From NCBI GenBank assembly GCA_945904015.1, contig CAMDPK010000003.1:1-64000 (forward strand): a stretch of 64,000 nucleotides of DNA, read 5' to 3'. Positions 7,190 to 16,416 of this stretch are shown here, piece by piece. The number at the start of each line of letters is the position of its first letter. The first letter of the stretch is position 1. This stretch comes from Candidatus Kuenenia stuttgartensis. GTDB taxonomy: Bacteria; Planctomycetota; Planctomycetia; Planctomycetales; Planctomycetaceae. The notes under the pieces were generated by a model. The model was not told the origin of the DNA. It was given only the letters and a program-made list of their open reading frames with translations, and made no database searches. The position numbers and the translations under genes are program-made.

Positions 7190-8794
7190 ATGAATCCCCA
7201 AAAGTCTTCTCTAATGAGCGTTGAACGTGTGTTGATCGACGGCAAGTGGCGAGTGTCGTCTGGTTCGCAGATTTTTCAGTCCGTCAATCCCGCGACGCGT
7301 TTGCCGCTGCCGCGCGAGTATCCCGTTAGCCCGTGGGCCGAGGTCGAACAAGCGATCCTCGCCGCCGCGCGCGCCTCGCGAGCCGTTCGCGACGTTCCGG
7401 GCGAAGTCTTCGCGAAATTTCTGGAACGCTTCGCCGAACGCATCGACGCCCGTTCGGGCGAGTTCATCGCGACCGCCAATCAAGAGACGGGGCTGCCGGT
7501 CGAGCCGCGTTTGAAAATCGCCGAATTGCCGCGGACGACGAATCAGCTTCGGCAAGCGGCGGCGGCGGCTCGCGATGGCGGTTGGTCGCTGCCGACCATC
7601 GACACGAAGACGAACATCCGCAGCCGCCTGGCAGCGATCGGACCAGTCGTCGTCTTCGGGCCGAACAATTTTCCGTACGCGTTCAACAGCGCGGCGGGAG
7701 GCGACTTCGCGGCCGCTGTCGCCGCCGGCAATCCGGTGATTGCCAAGGGGCACTCGTCGCATCCGAGCACAACTCGATTGTTCGCCGAAGAGGCCTTCGA
7801 GGCCGCTCGCGAGACTGGTCTTCCTCCGGCTTTCGTGCAATTGATCTATCGCACGAGCCACGAAGATGGCTGTCGTTTGGTCTCGCACCCGGCGATCGGA
7901 GCCATTGGCTACACCGGCGCTCGCGCGACTGGACTCGTGTTGAAGGAAGCGGCGGATCGTGTCGGCAAGCCAATCTACCTGGAACTTTCCAGCATCAATC
8001 CGATCTGCGTGCTGCCGGGAGTGCTCGAGGAACGCTCGGACGAACTGGCTGCTGAGTTCTCGACCAGTTGCCTGATGGGGACCGGTCAATTCTGCACGAA
8101 CCCAGGAATGGTGCTGCTGCTGGCCGGCCCGCAAACCGAATCGTTTGTGAACGCCGTGCGAGCGAAGTTCGAATCTGCTCCGATCGGGACAATGCTCAGC
8201 GAAGGGGTGCTGCGCAACTTCGAGTCCAGTATTCAAGCACTCGTCGCGGCGGGGGCCGAAGTTCTGACCGGCGGACAAACAGGCGGAGGCAACGGGTTTT
8301 CATTCCGCAACACGCTGCTGAAAGTCACTGGCGAGAAGTTCCTGTTGAGTCCGCACGCACTGCAAACGGAAGCATTCGGCAACAGTTCGTTGTTCGTCAT
8401 CGCGAAAGACGAAGCTCAGATGCTGGCGGTCCTCGACGCGCTCGAAGGCAACCTGACCGGCGCGATCTACAGCGCGAAGGACGGCCAGGACGATACGTTG
8501 TACTCGCGCATTGAACCGGCGCTGCGAGTTCGTGTCGGGCGGCTGATCAACGACAAAATGCCAACCGGCGTCGCTGTCAGTCCCGCGATGAATCACGGCG
8601 GCCCGTTCCCGGCGACCGGACATCCGGGTTTCACGGCGGTTGGCATTCCGGCGTCGATGCGACGCTTCGCCATGCTGCAATGCTACGACAGCGTCCGCCA
8701 GCATCGCTTGCCACCCGAACTGCAAGACAAAAACCCGCGTCCCGGCTTGTGGCGCAGCATCGACGGGCAATGGTCGCAAGCAGACGTGGGTTGA
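7190..8794 (+). CDS. Aldehyde dehydrogenase, alpha-ketoglutarate semialdehyde dehydrogenase-like
   Basis: 534 residues. NAD(P)-dependent oxidation of an aldehyde to an acid. The nucleophile is C302 in the motif GQFCTNPG, and the general base glutamate lies in YLELSSINP (about residue 268). The phrases GPNNFPYAFNSAAGGD and AAGNPVIAKGHSSHP are characteristic of the 2,5-dioxovalerate (ketoglutarate semialdehyde) dehydrogenase branch, which closes the oxidative pathways of pentoses and hexaric acids. The ATG at 7190 has AGAGG nine bases upstream. The gene stands alone; a DHDPS-family enzyme 5 kb upstream could supply the substrate, but this is inference. Confidence 0.9.
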   Translation: MNPQKSSLMSVERVLIDGKWRVSSGSQIFQSVNPATRLPLPREYPVSPWAEVEQAILAAARASRAVRDVPGEVFAKFLERFAERIDARSGEFIATANQETGLPVEPRLKIAELPRTTNQLRQAAAAARDGGWSLPTIDTKTNIRSRLAAIGPVVVFGPNNFPYAFNSAAGGDFAAAVAAGNPVIAKGHSSHPSTTRLFAEEAFEAARETGLPPAFVQLIYRTSHEDGCRLVSHPAIGAIGYTGARATGLVLKEAADRVGKPIYLELSSINPICVLPGVLEERSDELAAEFSTSCLMGTGQFCTNPGMVLLLAGPQTESFVNAVRAKFESAPIGTMLSEGVLRNFESSIQALVAAGAEVLTGGQTGGGNGFSFRNTLLKVTGEKFLLSPHALQTEAFGNSSLFVIAKDEAQMLAVLDALEGNLTGAIYSAKDGQDDTLYSRIEPALRVRVGRLINDKMPTGVAVSPAMNHGGPFPATGHPGFTAVGIPASMRRFAMLQCYDSVRQHRLPPELQDKNPRPGLWRSIDGQWSQADVG

Positions 8795-8857
8795 CGAATC
8801 GCTCTTGCCCTGACTTGAGCAAACGCGGCAAACTCCCCGACCAATTCGGAGTCTGCG

Positions 8858-9592
8858 ATGAAGACCGCTCGCCGCAAAGTCACGCTGAATCTCATGCCGA
8901 TGCTCGATCTGATGCTGATCGTCATCTTCGCGCAATTCTTGGCGATGCGCGATCAGACGCAGCACGAAGAGGCTCGTGCGGCGCAGGCCATCTCGGAAGT
9001 CGAAACGACACGAGCCACTCTTGCCGAAGAGCGCCGCGAAGCTGAGATGCTTGCCGACAAGGCGCTCGATCAGCGCGACCTCGTGGGGCAACTGGCGGCC
9101 GAGTTGTTCAATCTGCCCGACGAAACGGTCGCGAAGCTACTGCGACAACGCTTCCGTGACGACGACCCGCCCAGCGACGACGAAATCGCCGCGATCCAGG
9201 AAGAGTTTCGACGTTTGAAAGGCCGGCGCGGGCAAGAGATCGTCAAGCACCTGATGACGTTCAACGAGATTCGCAAACGCTGCGAAGTCTGGGAACTGCA
9301 CGTCGCCGAGTCCGGACTCACGTCGCTTAAAACCCCGGACGAACAAACTGAATTCCGCGCCGAGACTCCGGCTGCTTTCGCGATGAAGCTGGCCAACTTT
9401 CGCACCCGCAAGGAGTCCAAAAACCTTGTGCTGGTTCTGCTGACCTACGGGGACGTGACTGCCCCGATCTACGAAGCCGCTCTGACCGGATTGCCGCTGG
9501 CGATCGAGCGCATGCAGCTCGAAGCCGCCGGCCGGACACGTTTCGAATACGGGGTGCTGGGCATCGAACCGCGGCGGTCGACGGCGAAATGA
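8858..9592 (+). CDS. ExbD/TolR-like membrane protein with long coiled-coil extension
   Basis: 244 residues, ATG at 8858 with GGAG seven bases upstream. The N-terminus (residues 8-30, LNLMPMLDLMLIVIFAQFLA) resembles the single transmembrane helix of ExbD/TolR, including the polar aspartate in D-L-M-L. After it comes a charged, coiled-coil-like stretch (about 35-130) and then an alpha/beta domain (about 140-240) with no recognised family. ExbD partners normally lie beside an ExbB/MotA-type channel gene, which is missing here. The function is therefore open; a proton-channel-linked role is inferred only from the helix. Confidence 0.65.
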   Translation: MKTARRKVTLNLMPMLDLMLIVIFAQFLAMRDQTQHEEARAAQAISEVETTRATLAEERREAEMLADKALDQRDLVGQLAAELFNLPDETVAKLLRQRFRDDDPPSDDEIAAIQEEFRRLKGRRGQEIVKHLMTFNEIRKRCEVWELHVAESGLTSLKTPDEQTEFRAETPAAFAMKLANFRTRKESKNLVLVLLTYGDVTAPIYEAALTGLPLAIERMQLEAAGRTRFEYGVLGIEPRRSTAK

Positions 9593-9674
9593 CATCCCGC
9601 TTCGTGCGACTTGGCTCGCATCGCCGCTCGCTCCATAATTCACCGACTTTGAACCCGCACTACGGAGCCGACTC

Positions 9675-10748
9675 ATGACCGCGACCACTCCCGATATCCC
9701 GCGCGATGCCAGCCAAGAAGTTGTTGTGCAAGCTCAGGAGCTGCGCGACTGGATCGTGAAACTGTTGGTCAAGAAAGGGATGTTTGCCGTCGAGGCCGAG
9801 ATGTGTGCCGACCGGTTGGTCGATGCCGACGTGCGAGGCATTCACTCGCATGGAAGCCGAGCCTTGCCGCGGTACATCAAGGCGATGGACGAAGGCAACA
9901 TCGACCCGCGCGCCAGCATCACCACCGTTTGCGACACGCCGGCAATGGCGGTGCTCGAAGGCAACAAGGGCATGGGACATGTCGTCTCGACCAGAGCCAT
10001 GCAATTGGCCATCAAGAAAGCGAAAGAAGTCGGCACTGGCACGGTCGCGGTGTCTCGCAGCCAGCACTACGGAGCCGCCTCGGTGTACGTGATGCTGGCC
10101 GTGAACGAAGGCTGCATCGGCTACAGCACGACCAGCACGGCCTACCCGACGGTGGCCGCGTATGGCAGCCAGCAAGCGGCGGTCGCGAACAATGCGTTCG
10201 CCTGGGGTGTGCCGAGCGTTGACGCTCCGCCGTTCGTGCTCGACATGGCCTGCGCCGAGGCGTCTTGGGGCAAGGTCGAATCGCGGAAGTTGTACGGCCT
10301 GCCGCTTCCCGAAGGCTGGGCGCTGGACGAGCAGGGCCAACCGACGACTGATCCGAAAGCCGTGAGAACGTTGTTGCCCGCAGCCGGAGCGCGCGGCTTC
10401 GGTCTGGCGTTCATGTGCTCGGTGCTGGCCGGGCCGCTGGTCGGAGGTCGCATGCCGATTCACAAGAAGCGTGACCCGTACCTCGAAGGCTCCGAGCATT
10501 TCTTCTACGCGATCGACCCGACGAAGTTTGGCGACATCGAAAAGTTTCATTCGCGGCTCGGCAGTGCATCGACGGAGATTCGTGGCCTCGCCCCGGCGGA
10601 AGGCTTCGACAAAGTCCGTTTGCCGGGAGAGCTCGAATGGGAACGAGCCGCACGCTGGCGAGTGGAAGGCATCCCGATCCATCGCGACCACGCCGCCGCG
10701 CTCAAGACCTTGGGCGAGTCGCTGAAGATCGTCGCGCCGATTGCGTGA
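9675..10748 (+). CDS. Ldh family NAD(P)-dependent oxidoreductase (malate/L-lactate dehydrogenase type 2)
   Basis: 357 residues, ATG with GGAG upstream. It belongs to the Ldh2/MDH2 fold, unrelated to classical lactate dehydrogenase. The conserved substrate-binding GIHSHG (residues about 54-59) and the nucleotide-binding SRSQHYGAASVY region are present. Members oxidise 2-hydroxy acids such as malate, lactate, ureidoglycolate or 2,3-diketogulonate; the sequence alone does not tell which. The last 47 bases overlap the 3' end of mutY on the other strand. Confidence 0.9.
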   Translation: MTATTPDIPRDASQEVVVQAQELRDWIVKLLVKKGMFAVEAEMCADRLVDADVRGIHSHGSRALPRYIKAMDEGNIDPRASITTVCDTPAMAVLEGNKGMGHVVSTRAMQLAIKKAKEVGTGTVAVSRSQHYGAASVYVMLAVNEGCIGYSTTSTAYPTVAAYGSQQAAVANNAFAWGVPSVDAPPFVLDMACAEASWGKVESRKLYGLPLPEGWALDEQGQPTTDPKAVRTLLPAAGARGFGLAFMCSVLAGPLVGGRMPIHKKRDPYLEGSEHFFYAIDPTKFGDIEKFHSRLGSASTEIRGLAPAEGFDKVRLPGELEWERAARWRVEGIPIHRDHAAALKTLGESLKIVAPIA

Positions 10749-11904
10749 TGGTTTGTCGGTGGAGCAACTCCGCCAGTTGCCGGCCGGTGGTCGAGAACGG
10801 GTAGTTGGCGAACTCGGACGGTGCGATCCACGCGGTCGGATGTGTCGTGGTCAGTTCATTGTGCCCGCTCGTCTGAGCCAGCCAGCAGTCGAGCGTGATG
10901 CGGAACCGAGTGACGCTGTGTTTGAACTGAGCCAGCCGTTCGGTAATCGAAACTCGCGAGCCAAAGTCTGCGGCAATTCGTCGTTCGAGGTGCGAGCGTG
11001 TCTTGTAGTCCAGCTTTGTCGAAGCCCCGTCCATCTCGAACCGTGGAAAGTCCCACAGGCCCGCCCAGCGCTGGCCTTCGGGTCGGCGATAAATCAGAAA
11101 GCGGCCGGAGGACTCGATTGCGACGTACGCTTCGCGAGTCTCTGTGATTTCGGGACGGTGTTTCGGAGCGGGAATCTCGCTCTGTGTCTGCTCGGCCAGC
11201 GCGCGGCAGCACGACGCGACGGGGCACTCGTCACAGTGCGGTTCGGTCGGAGTGCAGATCGTTGCGCCGAGGTCCATCAACGCTTGATTGAACTCGCCGG
11301 GCGATTTTGTCGGGACGAGCTTTTCGGCGAACGACCACAACAACCGTTGGCCAGTCGTGGAGCGGGGGTCGTCACGAAATCCCAGCAGCCGGCAGTACAG
11401 CCGCAGCGTGTTCGCTTCGAGGATCGGAGCCGGACGATCAAACGCGAACGAGACGATCGCTCCCGCCGTGTATCGGCCGATGCCCGGAAACAGCAGGAGT
11501 TCGTCCACCGACTCCGGAAATACCCCGCCGTTCGCGGAGATCGTCTGCGCCGTCTTGCGCAGATTGCGAGCGCGTCTGTAGTAGCCGAGTCCCTCCCACA
11601 ATCGAAGCACGTCGGCTTCATTGGCAGCGGCCAGCGCGGCGACGTTTGGAAAGCGATTGAGGAATCGTTCGAAGTACGGCTTCACGGCCGCGACGGTCGT
11701 CTGTTGCAGCATGATCTCGCTGATCCAAACTCGGTACGGGTCGCGGCAGTTTCGCCACGGCAGATCACGTCCGCCGCGAGCGTACCAGCGACGCAACGCC
11801 GCTCGAAATCGTCGCAACCAGTTCGCATCAATGTAGCCCTGTCGCTCCGCGACAGGACTGCCGGTCGTCGTTTTGGCTGATGGCGCGCCTCGGCGTCGTC
11901 GCAC
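10702..11904 (-). CDS. mutY: A/G-specific adenine DNA glycosylase MutY
   Basis: Removes adenine opposite 8-oxoguanine. Domains: helix-hairpin-helix glycosylase core (about residues 28-220) with SEIMLQQT (catalytic Glu about 63), LLFPGIGRYTAGAI hairpin and the four-cysteine iron-sulfur cluster C-x6-C-x2-C-x5-C, then a NUDIX-like 8-oxoG recognition domain (about 255-385). The position of the catalytic aspartate (E. coli ILDGN) reads ILEAN, a Glu. The called GTG start at 11904 makes a 28-residue leader that is encoded partly by a palindromic repeat (SPVAERQGY); a TTG at L30 would give a leader of normal length. The 3' end overlaps the convergent Ldh gene. Confidence 0.93.
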   Translation of the reverse strand: MRRRRGAPSAKTTTGSPVAERQGYIDANWLRRFRAALRRWYARGGRDLPWRNCRDPYRVWISEIMLQQTTVAAVKPYFERFLNRFPNVAALAAANEADVLRLWEGLGYYRRARNLRKTAQTISANGGVFPESVDELLLFPGIGRYTAGAIVSFAFDRPAPILEANTLRLYCRLLGFRDDPRSTTGQRLLWSFAEKLVPTKSPGEFNQALMDLGATICTPTEPHCDECPVASCCRALAEQTQSEIPAPKHRPEITETREAYVAIESSGRFLIYRRPEGQRWAGLWDFPRFEMDGASTKLDYKTRSHLERRIAADFGSRVSITERLAQFKHSVTRFRITLDCWLAQTSGHNELTTTHPTAWIAPSEFANYPFSTTGRQLAELLHRQTITQSARRSSATRPRS

Positions 11905-11949
11905 GTCTTATCCCCCATCGGCTTTCCTGTCGCGGAGCGACAGGGCTAC
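11833..11949. repeat. Palindromic repeat, GTAGCCCTGTCGC family, copy 1
   Basis: Two 24-bp perfect inverted arms (11833-11856 and 11926-11949), each starting GTAGCCCTGTCGCTCCGCGA when read inwards, flank a 69-bp centre. The left arm is read as the N-terminal leader of mutY. The right end supplies the TAG stop codon of the dimethylformamidase-like gene. A second copy of the same family lies at 25790-25904. Confidence 0.9.
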
Positions 11950-13535
11950 TTTAGAAACTTCCGCAGCACGTTGGCCGTGATTCGCGAGACGTTGTCGTCG
12001 ATCGGGATGCTGCTGGGCCAGCAGATCGAGCCGGCGGAAAACGTGCCGCCACCGGACTCGGTGTCGAAGATCGACATCTCCGCGCCGCCGTCGTCGGGGT
12101 TGAGGCCGCGTGCCAGCAATCGCGTATTCTTCGGGGAACTCGCCGAAATTTTGTCGGTCTCGTGGCCGGAGGCTCCGCCGGGGCAGCGGCGATGCAGACT
12201 CTTTTCGCCAAACGTGTCGCCGTTCTTCAGGCCCGTGCCCTCGAAGCACCAATGCTTGTCGTCGATCACTCGGTACGGTGCGCCGGTCATGATGCCCGCC
12301 GGCGTGAAGACGACGCCCAGTAGATTCGCTTCCGATTCGTGCCGCTTGCCGAGCCGGCTCTCGGCTCCGATCCCTTCGGGCCACAGGCTGGTCATCGCGC
12401 CGTTGTGGACCGTCATCGTGTCGTTGTCGTGCAGCGTGACTTCGCAGTTCACGCCGTTGCCGCCGAGGTACATCAGCCGGCCCCCCTCGTGGAAAACCCA
12501 GTGTTTCACCCGGTCGTACATTGTTCGCGTCCAATACTCCGGGTGCGTGCTGATGATGAGCACCTTGTACTTTGAGAGGTCGAGCACTCCGCCGTGAAGC
12601 TGCGTCTCAGAGTAGAAGTCGTACGCGAAGTTCTCACGCTCCAGCCAGCCGAGCAGCCGCCATTCGGCCGGAGCGATGTGACACGCGGCGCGGCCTTCGA
12701 TGGGATCGGTGATCTGTTCGGAGAGGGCGATGTCGTTGATCGGCTCCGGCCGCTCGAACGACAGCGGGGAGTAGTCGTTCCAGCCCCACGTCTGAAACTT
12801 CGGATCGATATACCGAGCGATCTCCTGCCGCGAGTTGACGACCGGTACGTCGGGAAGCGCGTTTGCATGGATGTAGTTGCTGCGACCTCCGAAATTGTTG
12901 TAGCAGTTCCAAGTGATGTTCGACGCCAGCACCGCCACCGGGGCGGTCGGCTGGGCCGGAGCCACGACCCACGGGAACGCGAATGCCCGGCCCGACGCGG
13001 TGCTCGCGTGGAAGTAGTACAAGCCCGACCGTTGCGGAGCCTTGACCATCTGTTTCTGAGCCGGGCTGGTGTAGCCAAACTTGTTCCACTCGACGCCGGT
13101 CTGTGTGTAGTCGCCGTCGGGCGTGATTTGCATCATCGCTCGCGGCCCGTGCTCGTCGTGCCAGCCGAGTCCGCAGACACGCTCTTTCGTCCAGCCGTAC
13201 CGCCACAGTTCCAGATGAAAGCATTCGGTTGAGTGGACACGGAACTCGGCCTCCTCACCGGATCGCACGCACTTTGGCCAAGCGTAGCCGAGCAACCCGT
13301 CGGACAGCAGCCGGAAGTGATGCGGCTGCGTGGTTGGCAACGTCAGACGGACTCGCTTGCTGCCGAAGCCGGGCCGTTGCAGTGTGACGACGTACTCGCC
13401 GCCCGGCAGGTCGAGATGCACGGAACCGCTTGCACGAGAACGCGACTCCCATGACTCGCCATGTGAGTTGACGAACTCCAGCAGAACGTCCGACAGCGCA
13501 ACGTAGCGCTCGTCGCTGACAAACCCGATTAACAT
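11946..13535 (-). CDS. N,N-dimethylformamidase large-subunit-like protein
   Basis: 529 residues from the ATG at 13535 (GGAG ten bases upstream); an in-frame ATG 18 bases earlier is the alternative. An N-terminal beta-sandwich (about 1-190) precedes a domain with NITWNCYNNFGGRSNY and STHPEYWT, patterns of the dimethylformamidase beta-subunit-like C-terminal domain that also resembles glutamine-amidotransferase folds. The true substrate is not predictable, since most members outside known amidases are uncharacterised. No signal peptide is seen. The stop codon TAG is provided by the GTAG end of the adjacent palindrome. Confidence 0.8.
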   Translation of the reverse strand: MLIGFVSDERYVALSDVLLEFVNSHGESWESRSRASGSVHLDLPGGEYVVTLQRPGFGSKRVRLTLPTTQPHHFRLLSDGLLGYAWPKCVRSGEEAEFRVHSTECFHLELWRYGWTKERVCGLGWHDEHGPRAMMQITPDGDYTQTGVEWNKFGYTSPAQKQMVKAPQRSGLYYFHASTASGRAFAFPWVVAPAQPTAPVAVLASNITWNCYNNFGGRSNYIHANALPDVPVVNSRQEIARYIDPKFQTWGWNDYSPLSFERPEPINDIALSEQITDPIEGRAACHIAPAEWRLLGWLERENFAYDFYSETQLHGGVLDLSKYKVLIISTHPEYWTRTMYDRVKHWVFHEGGRLMYLGGNGVNCEVTLHDNDTMTVHNGAMTSLWPEGIGAESRLGKRHESEANLLGVVFTPAGIMTGAPYRVIDDKHWCFEGTGLKNGDTFGEKSLHRRCPGGASGHETDKISASSPKNTRLLARGLNPDDGGAEMSIFDTESGGGTFSAGSICWPSSIPIDDNVSRITANVLRKFLK

Positions 13536-13573
13536 AGTGATGGTCTCCAACAATGGGAACGCATTGTGGTCTC

Positions 13574-13657
13574 GTGGGGCAGGTTTTCAACCTGCCTGTC
13601 ACGAAATTCGGTTGGGTCAACCTGAGACCGTCCGGGCAGGTTGAAAACCTGCCCCAC
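13574..13657. repeat. Palindromic repeat, GTGGGGCAGG family, copy 1
   Basis: Arms beginning GTGGGGCAGGTTTTCAACCT (left) with the inverse on the right, around a centre that holds a degenerate inner repeat. It sits between the divergent dimethylformamidase-like and acyl carrier protein genes, so it lies in their promoter region. The same family is inserted in the mnmG coding sequence at 62202-62261. Confidence 0.9.
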
Positions 13658-13780
13658 GAATGGAACTCGTGTTGCTGGGTTCTTGGGCCTCTGGTACAAG
13701 CCGCGCCCTTTGGAGACCTTGGGTCATGCCAACGGCGAGGTCAGGAGACCCACGCCGAAGTGCTGAGATGGAGAGACCGT

Positions 13781-14029
13781 ATGAATGCGACTCAGTTCCT
13801 CGCCGCGTTGCATGAGTTGTTTGATGTCCGTGCGGGCACGATCCATAAAGACTCGGTGTTGCAGGACATTCCGGGCTGGAGTTCGATGACATTCATCGGC
13901 CTCATCGCGATGCTCGACGAAGAATTTGGAGTGCGCATCGCTCCTGGAACGATTCTGCGTTGCCATACCGTCGAGGATTTAATGGACGAAGTCATCGCCG
14001 ACTCAAAACCCGCGATGATGGCGGCGTGA
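13781..14029 (+). CDS. Acyl carrier protein
   Basis: 82 residues. A four-helix ACP pattern with the phosphopantetheine serine in PGWSSMTF (about residue 32), followed by the helix IGLIAMLDEEFGV. The usual DSL reads SSM, common in specialised ACPs outside primary fatty acid synthesis. The ATG at 13781 is preceded by GGAGAGACC. The next gene is a KAS III, 51 bases downstream, so the ACP probably carries the chain or starter used by that enzyme in a dedicated pathway rather than in housekeeping lipid synthesis. Confidence 0.88.
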   Translation: MNATQFLAALHELFDVRAGTIHKDSVLQDIPGWSSMTFIGLIAMLDEEFGVRIAPGTILRCHTVEDLMDEVIADSKPAMMAA

Positions 14030-14080
14030 GCGGGGCGGCGGCTATCCTGTCCCCTCGCAAAAGCCCCCGAGAAATGATCC

Positions 14081-15112
14081 ATGCAGGCGATTCTCAAAGC
14101 CATCGAGTACTACCTTCCGCCGCGGATTCTCGACAACCCGCAGTTGTGCGAGATCGCGCCCAACTGGTCGCCGCAGAAAATCCAAAGCAAGACGGGCATC
14201 CAAGAACGCCGCATCTCCGAAGAAGAAGAGCTGTCGTCTGATCTCGCCGTCAAAGCGGTCACGAAGCTGTTCGAGTCGGGAGCGTGCAAGCCGGAAGACA
14301 TTGACTATTTGATGCTCTGCACGCAGTCGCCCGATTATTTCCTGCCGACCACCGCGTGCCTGCTGCAACATCGACTCGGCCTGCGGACCAGTTGCGGGGC
14401 GCTGGACTTCAACCTCGGCTGTTCCGGTTTCATTTACGGCCTCGGCATGGCCAAAGGGCTGATCGAAACCGGTCAAGCCACCAACGTGCTGGTCGTGACC
14501 GCCGAGACGTACACGAAATTCATCACGCCGACTGACATGTCAGTTCGCGCGCTGTTCGGCGATGCCTCGGCCGCGACGTTGATCACCGCTCAAGAACCGT
14601 TCGACGGCAGTGTCCCCGCGATCGGGCCGTTCGTGTACGGCACAGACGGCAGGGGAGCCAAAAACCTCATCGTTCAAACCGGTGGGATGCGCAAGCCGGT
14701 CGCCGGCTTCGCCAGCGGCGGTGGCGACGAGGACGCCGATGAGCATGTCCTGACTCCGCCGACGCTCTACATGAACGGGCCGGAGATTTTTCTCTTCACG
14801 CTCGATGCCGTGCCCGATTTGGTCGCCGGCATCTGCAATCGAGCTGGCATCACCTTCGACGACGTCGATCTGTTCGTCTTCCACCAAGCCAATGAATACA
14901 TGCTGCGACACCTGCGGGACAAAATCGAAATCCCGCCGGATCGTTTCTACGTTTCCATGAGCCACTGCGGCAACACGGTTTCGTCCACGATCCCCATCGC
15001 GTTGAAAGAAGCTCACAAAGCCGGACGCCTCAAAACTGGCGACCGCGTCATGCTGATTGGCTTCGGTGTCGGTTACTCATGGGGTGCGACAATGCTGCGG
15101 TGGGCGATGTGA
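14081..15112 (+). CDS. 3-oxoacyl-ACP synthase III (KAS III/FabH-like)
   Basis: 343 residues. Condenses an acyl-CoA or acyl starter with malonyl-ACP. The catalytic triad is visible: C114 in NLGCSGF, His in VFHQANEY (about 268) and Asn in CGNTVSS (about 298). The thiolase fold is full length. The neighbours (ACP before, DegT aminotransferase, sugar epimerase and glycosyltransferase after) suggest a pathway making an acyl-modified sugar or glycolipid rather than general fatty acid initiation; fabH used for primary metabolism usually lies with plsX, fabD and fabG, none of which is here. Confidence 0.92.
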   Translation: MQAILKAIEYYLPPRILDNPQLCEIAPNWSPQKIQSKTGIQERRISEEEELSSDLAVKAVTKLFESGACKPEDIDYLMLCTQSPDYFLPTTACLLQHRLGLRTSCGALDFNLGCSGFIYGLGMAKGLIETGQATNVLVVTAETYTKFITPTDMSVRALFGDASAATLITAQEPFDGSVPAIGPFVYGTDGRGAKNLIVQTGGMRKPVAGFASGGGDEDADEHVLTPPTLYMNGPEIFLFTLDAVPDLVAGICNRAGITFDDVDLFVFHQANEYMLRHLRDKIEIPPDRFYVSMSHCGNTVSSTIPIALKEAHKAGRLKTGDRVMLIGFGVGYSWGATMLRWAM

Positions 15113-15171
15113 TTTTAGAGTTGAAATTTCAGATTTGAGATTTCAGATCAGCTCTCGGAAAGGATTCCGAT

Positions 15172-16416
15172 ATGTCTCTCGATCTCCTCGCCACGGATGG
15201 CGGGTTGCCTGTTCGCCAAAAACCATTTGCGCCTTGGCCGGTGTTTGACGAAGCTCAATGCGATGCCGTGCAGGCGGTGCTCAAGTCCGGCAAAGTGAAT
15301 TACTGGACCGGGCAAGAGTGTCGGTTGTTCGAGAAAGAATTCGCCGCTGCGGTTGATTGCGACCACGCGATCTCGCTAGCCAACGGAACGCTGGCGATCG
15401 AGTTGGCGTTACATGCGTTGGGAATTGGGCCGGGAGATGACGTGATCGTCCCGCCGCGCACATTCATCGCGACGGCGAGCGCTGTGTGGGCGAGAGGTGC
15501 TCGGCCGATCTTCGCTGACGTCGATCTGGTCAGTGGCAACCTGTCGGCCGAGTCGATCGAAGCCGCGCTGACGCCGAACACGAAAGCCATTATTCCAGTC
15601 CACATCGCCGGCTGGCCGTGTGAGATGGACAAGATCATGGATCTGGCTCATGACCGTGGACTGTTTGTGATCGAGGATTGCGCGCAGGCTCACGGCGCGA
15701 CCTACAAGGGACAGCCAGTCGGTTCGATCGGGCACATCGGCACGTTTTCGTTTTGCCAGGACAAGATCATCACGACCGGTGGCGAAGGCGGGATGCTCGT
15801 GACCAATCGCAAAGACTTGTGGGGCCGCGCGTGGAGCTACAAAGATCACGGCAAAGATTGGGATTCCGTTTACAACCGCGAGCATCCGACGATCTTCAAA
15901 TGGACTCACGAGTCGCTCGGCACGAATTGGCGCATGACGGAGATGCAAGCCGCGATTGGCCGCTGTGCTTTGCGCGAATTGCCGAATTGGGTGCAGGCCC
16001 GCCGTCGCAATGCGGCAACGTTGGACGGTGCCCTGTCACGCATTCCCAGCATCCGCACCGAGACATCCAACAGCGATTGTGGCCACAGCTACTACAAGCA
16101 CTATGCCTTCGTGCGATCGGAGCTTCTTCGATCCGGTTGGACTCGCGACCTGATCGTGAAAGCGTTGCAGAAGGAAGGCATCCCCTGCGGCAGCGGCATC
16201 TGTTGTGAGATTTATCAGGAATCCGCGTTCGAGGCCGTCGGTCTCAAACCTGTTCAACGACTGTCGAACGCTCGGCAATTGAGTGACACGAGCCTGATGT
16301 TCGTCGTCCACCCGACTCTCAGCGAACCGGACATGCTCGACACCGGTCGCGCTGTCGCCAAGGTCATGTCGCACGCGACGCAGCGATCGCTGATACCGCT
16401 CGCGCGAGCCGCGTAG
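15172..16416 (+). CDS. DegT/DnrJ/EryC1/StrS family PLP-dependent aminotransferase
   Basis: 414 residues. Transfers an amino group to a keto-sugar, or acts as a related PLP enzyme. The PLP-binding lysine is K198 in FCQDKIITTGGEGG, the standard DegT motif, and the aspartate in VIEDCAQAHG (about 169) contacts the pyridine nitrogen. The length fits the family. The start ATG is preceded by GGAAAGGATTCCGAT. It lies between KAS III and the membrane-bound epimerase on the same strand, so it probably makes an amino sugar for the pathway of this cluster. Confidence 0.92.
   Translation: MSLDLLATDGGLPVRQKPFAPWPVFDEAQCDAVQAVLKSGKVNYWTGQECRLFEKEFAAAVDCDHAISLANGTLAIELALHALGIGPGDDVIVPPRTFIATASAVWARGARPIFADVDLVSGNLSAESIEAALTPNTKAIIPVHIAGWPCEMDKIMDLAHDRGLFVIEDCAQAHGATYKGQPVGSIGHIGTFSFCQDKIITTGGEGGMLVTNRKDLWGRAWSYKDHGKDWDSVYNREHPTIFKWTHESLGTNWRMTEMQAAIGRCALRELPNWVQARRRNAATLDGALSRIPSIRTETSNSDCGHSYYKHYAFVRSELLRSGWTRDLIVKALQKEGIPCGSGICCEIYQESAFEAVGLKPVQRLSNARQLSDTSLMFVVHPTLSEPDMLDTGRAVAKVMSHATQRSLIPLARAA

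Noticed and set aside
1508-10748. A single sugar-acid degradation operon made of the DHDPS-like, aldehyde dehydrogenase and Ldh genes
   Set aside because: The genes lie on different strands with unrelated genes between them; a shared pathway is possible but an operon is not.
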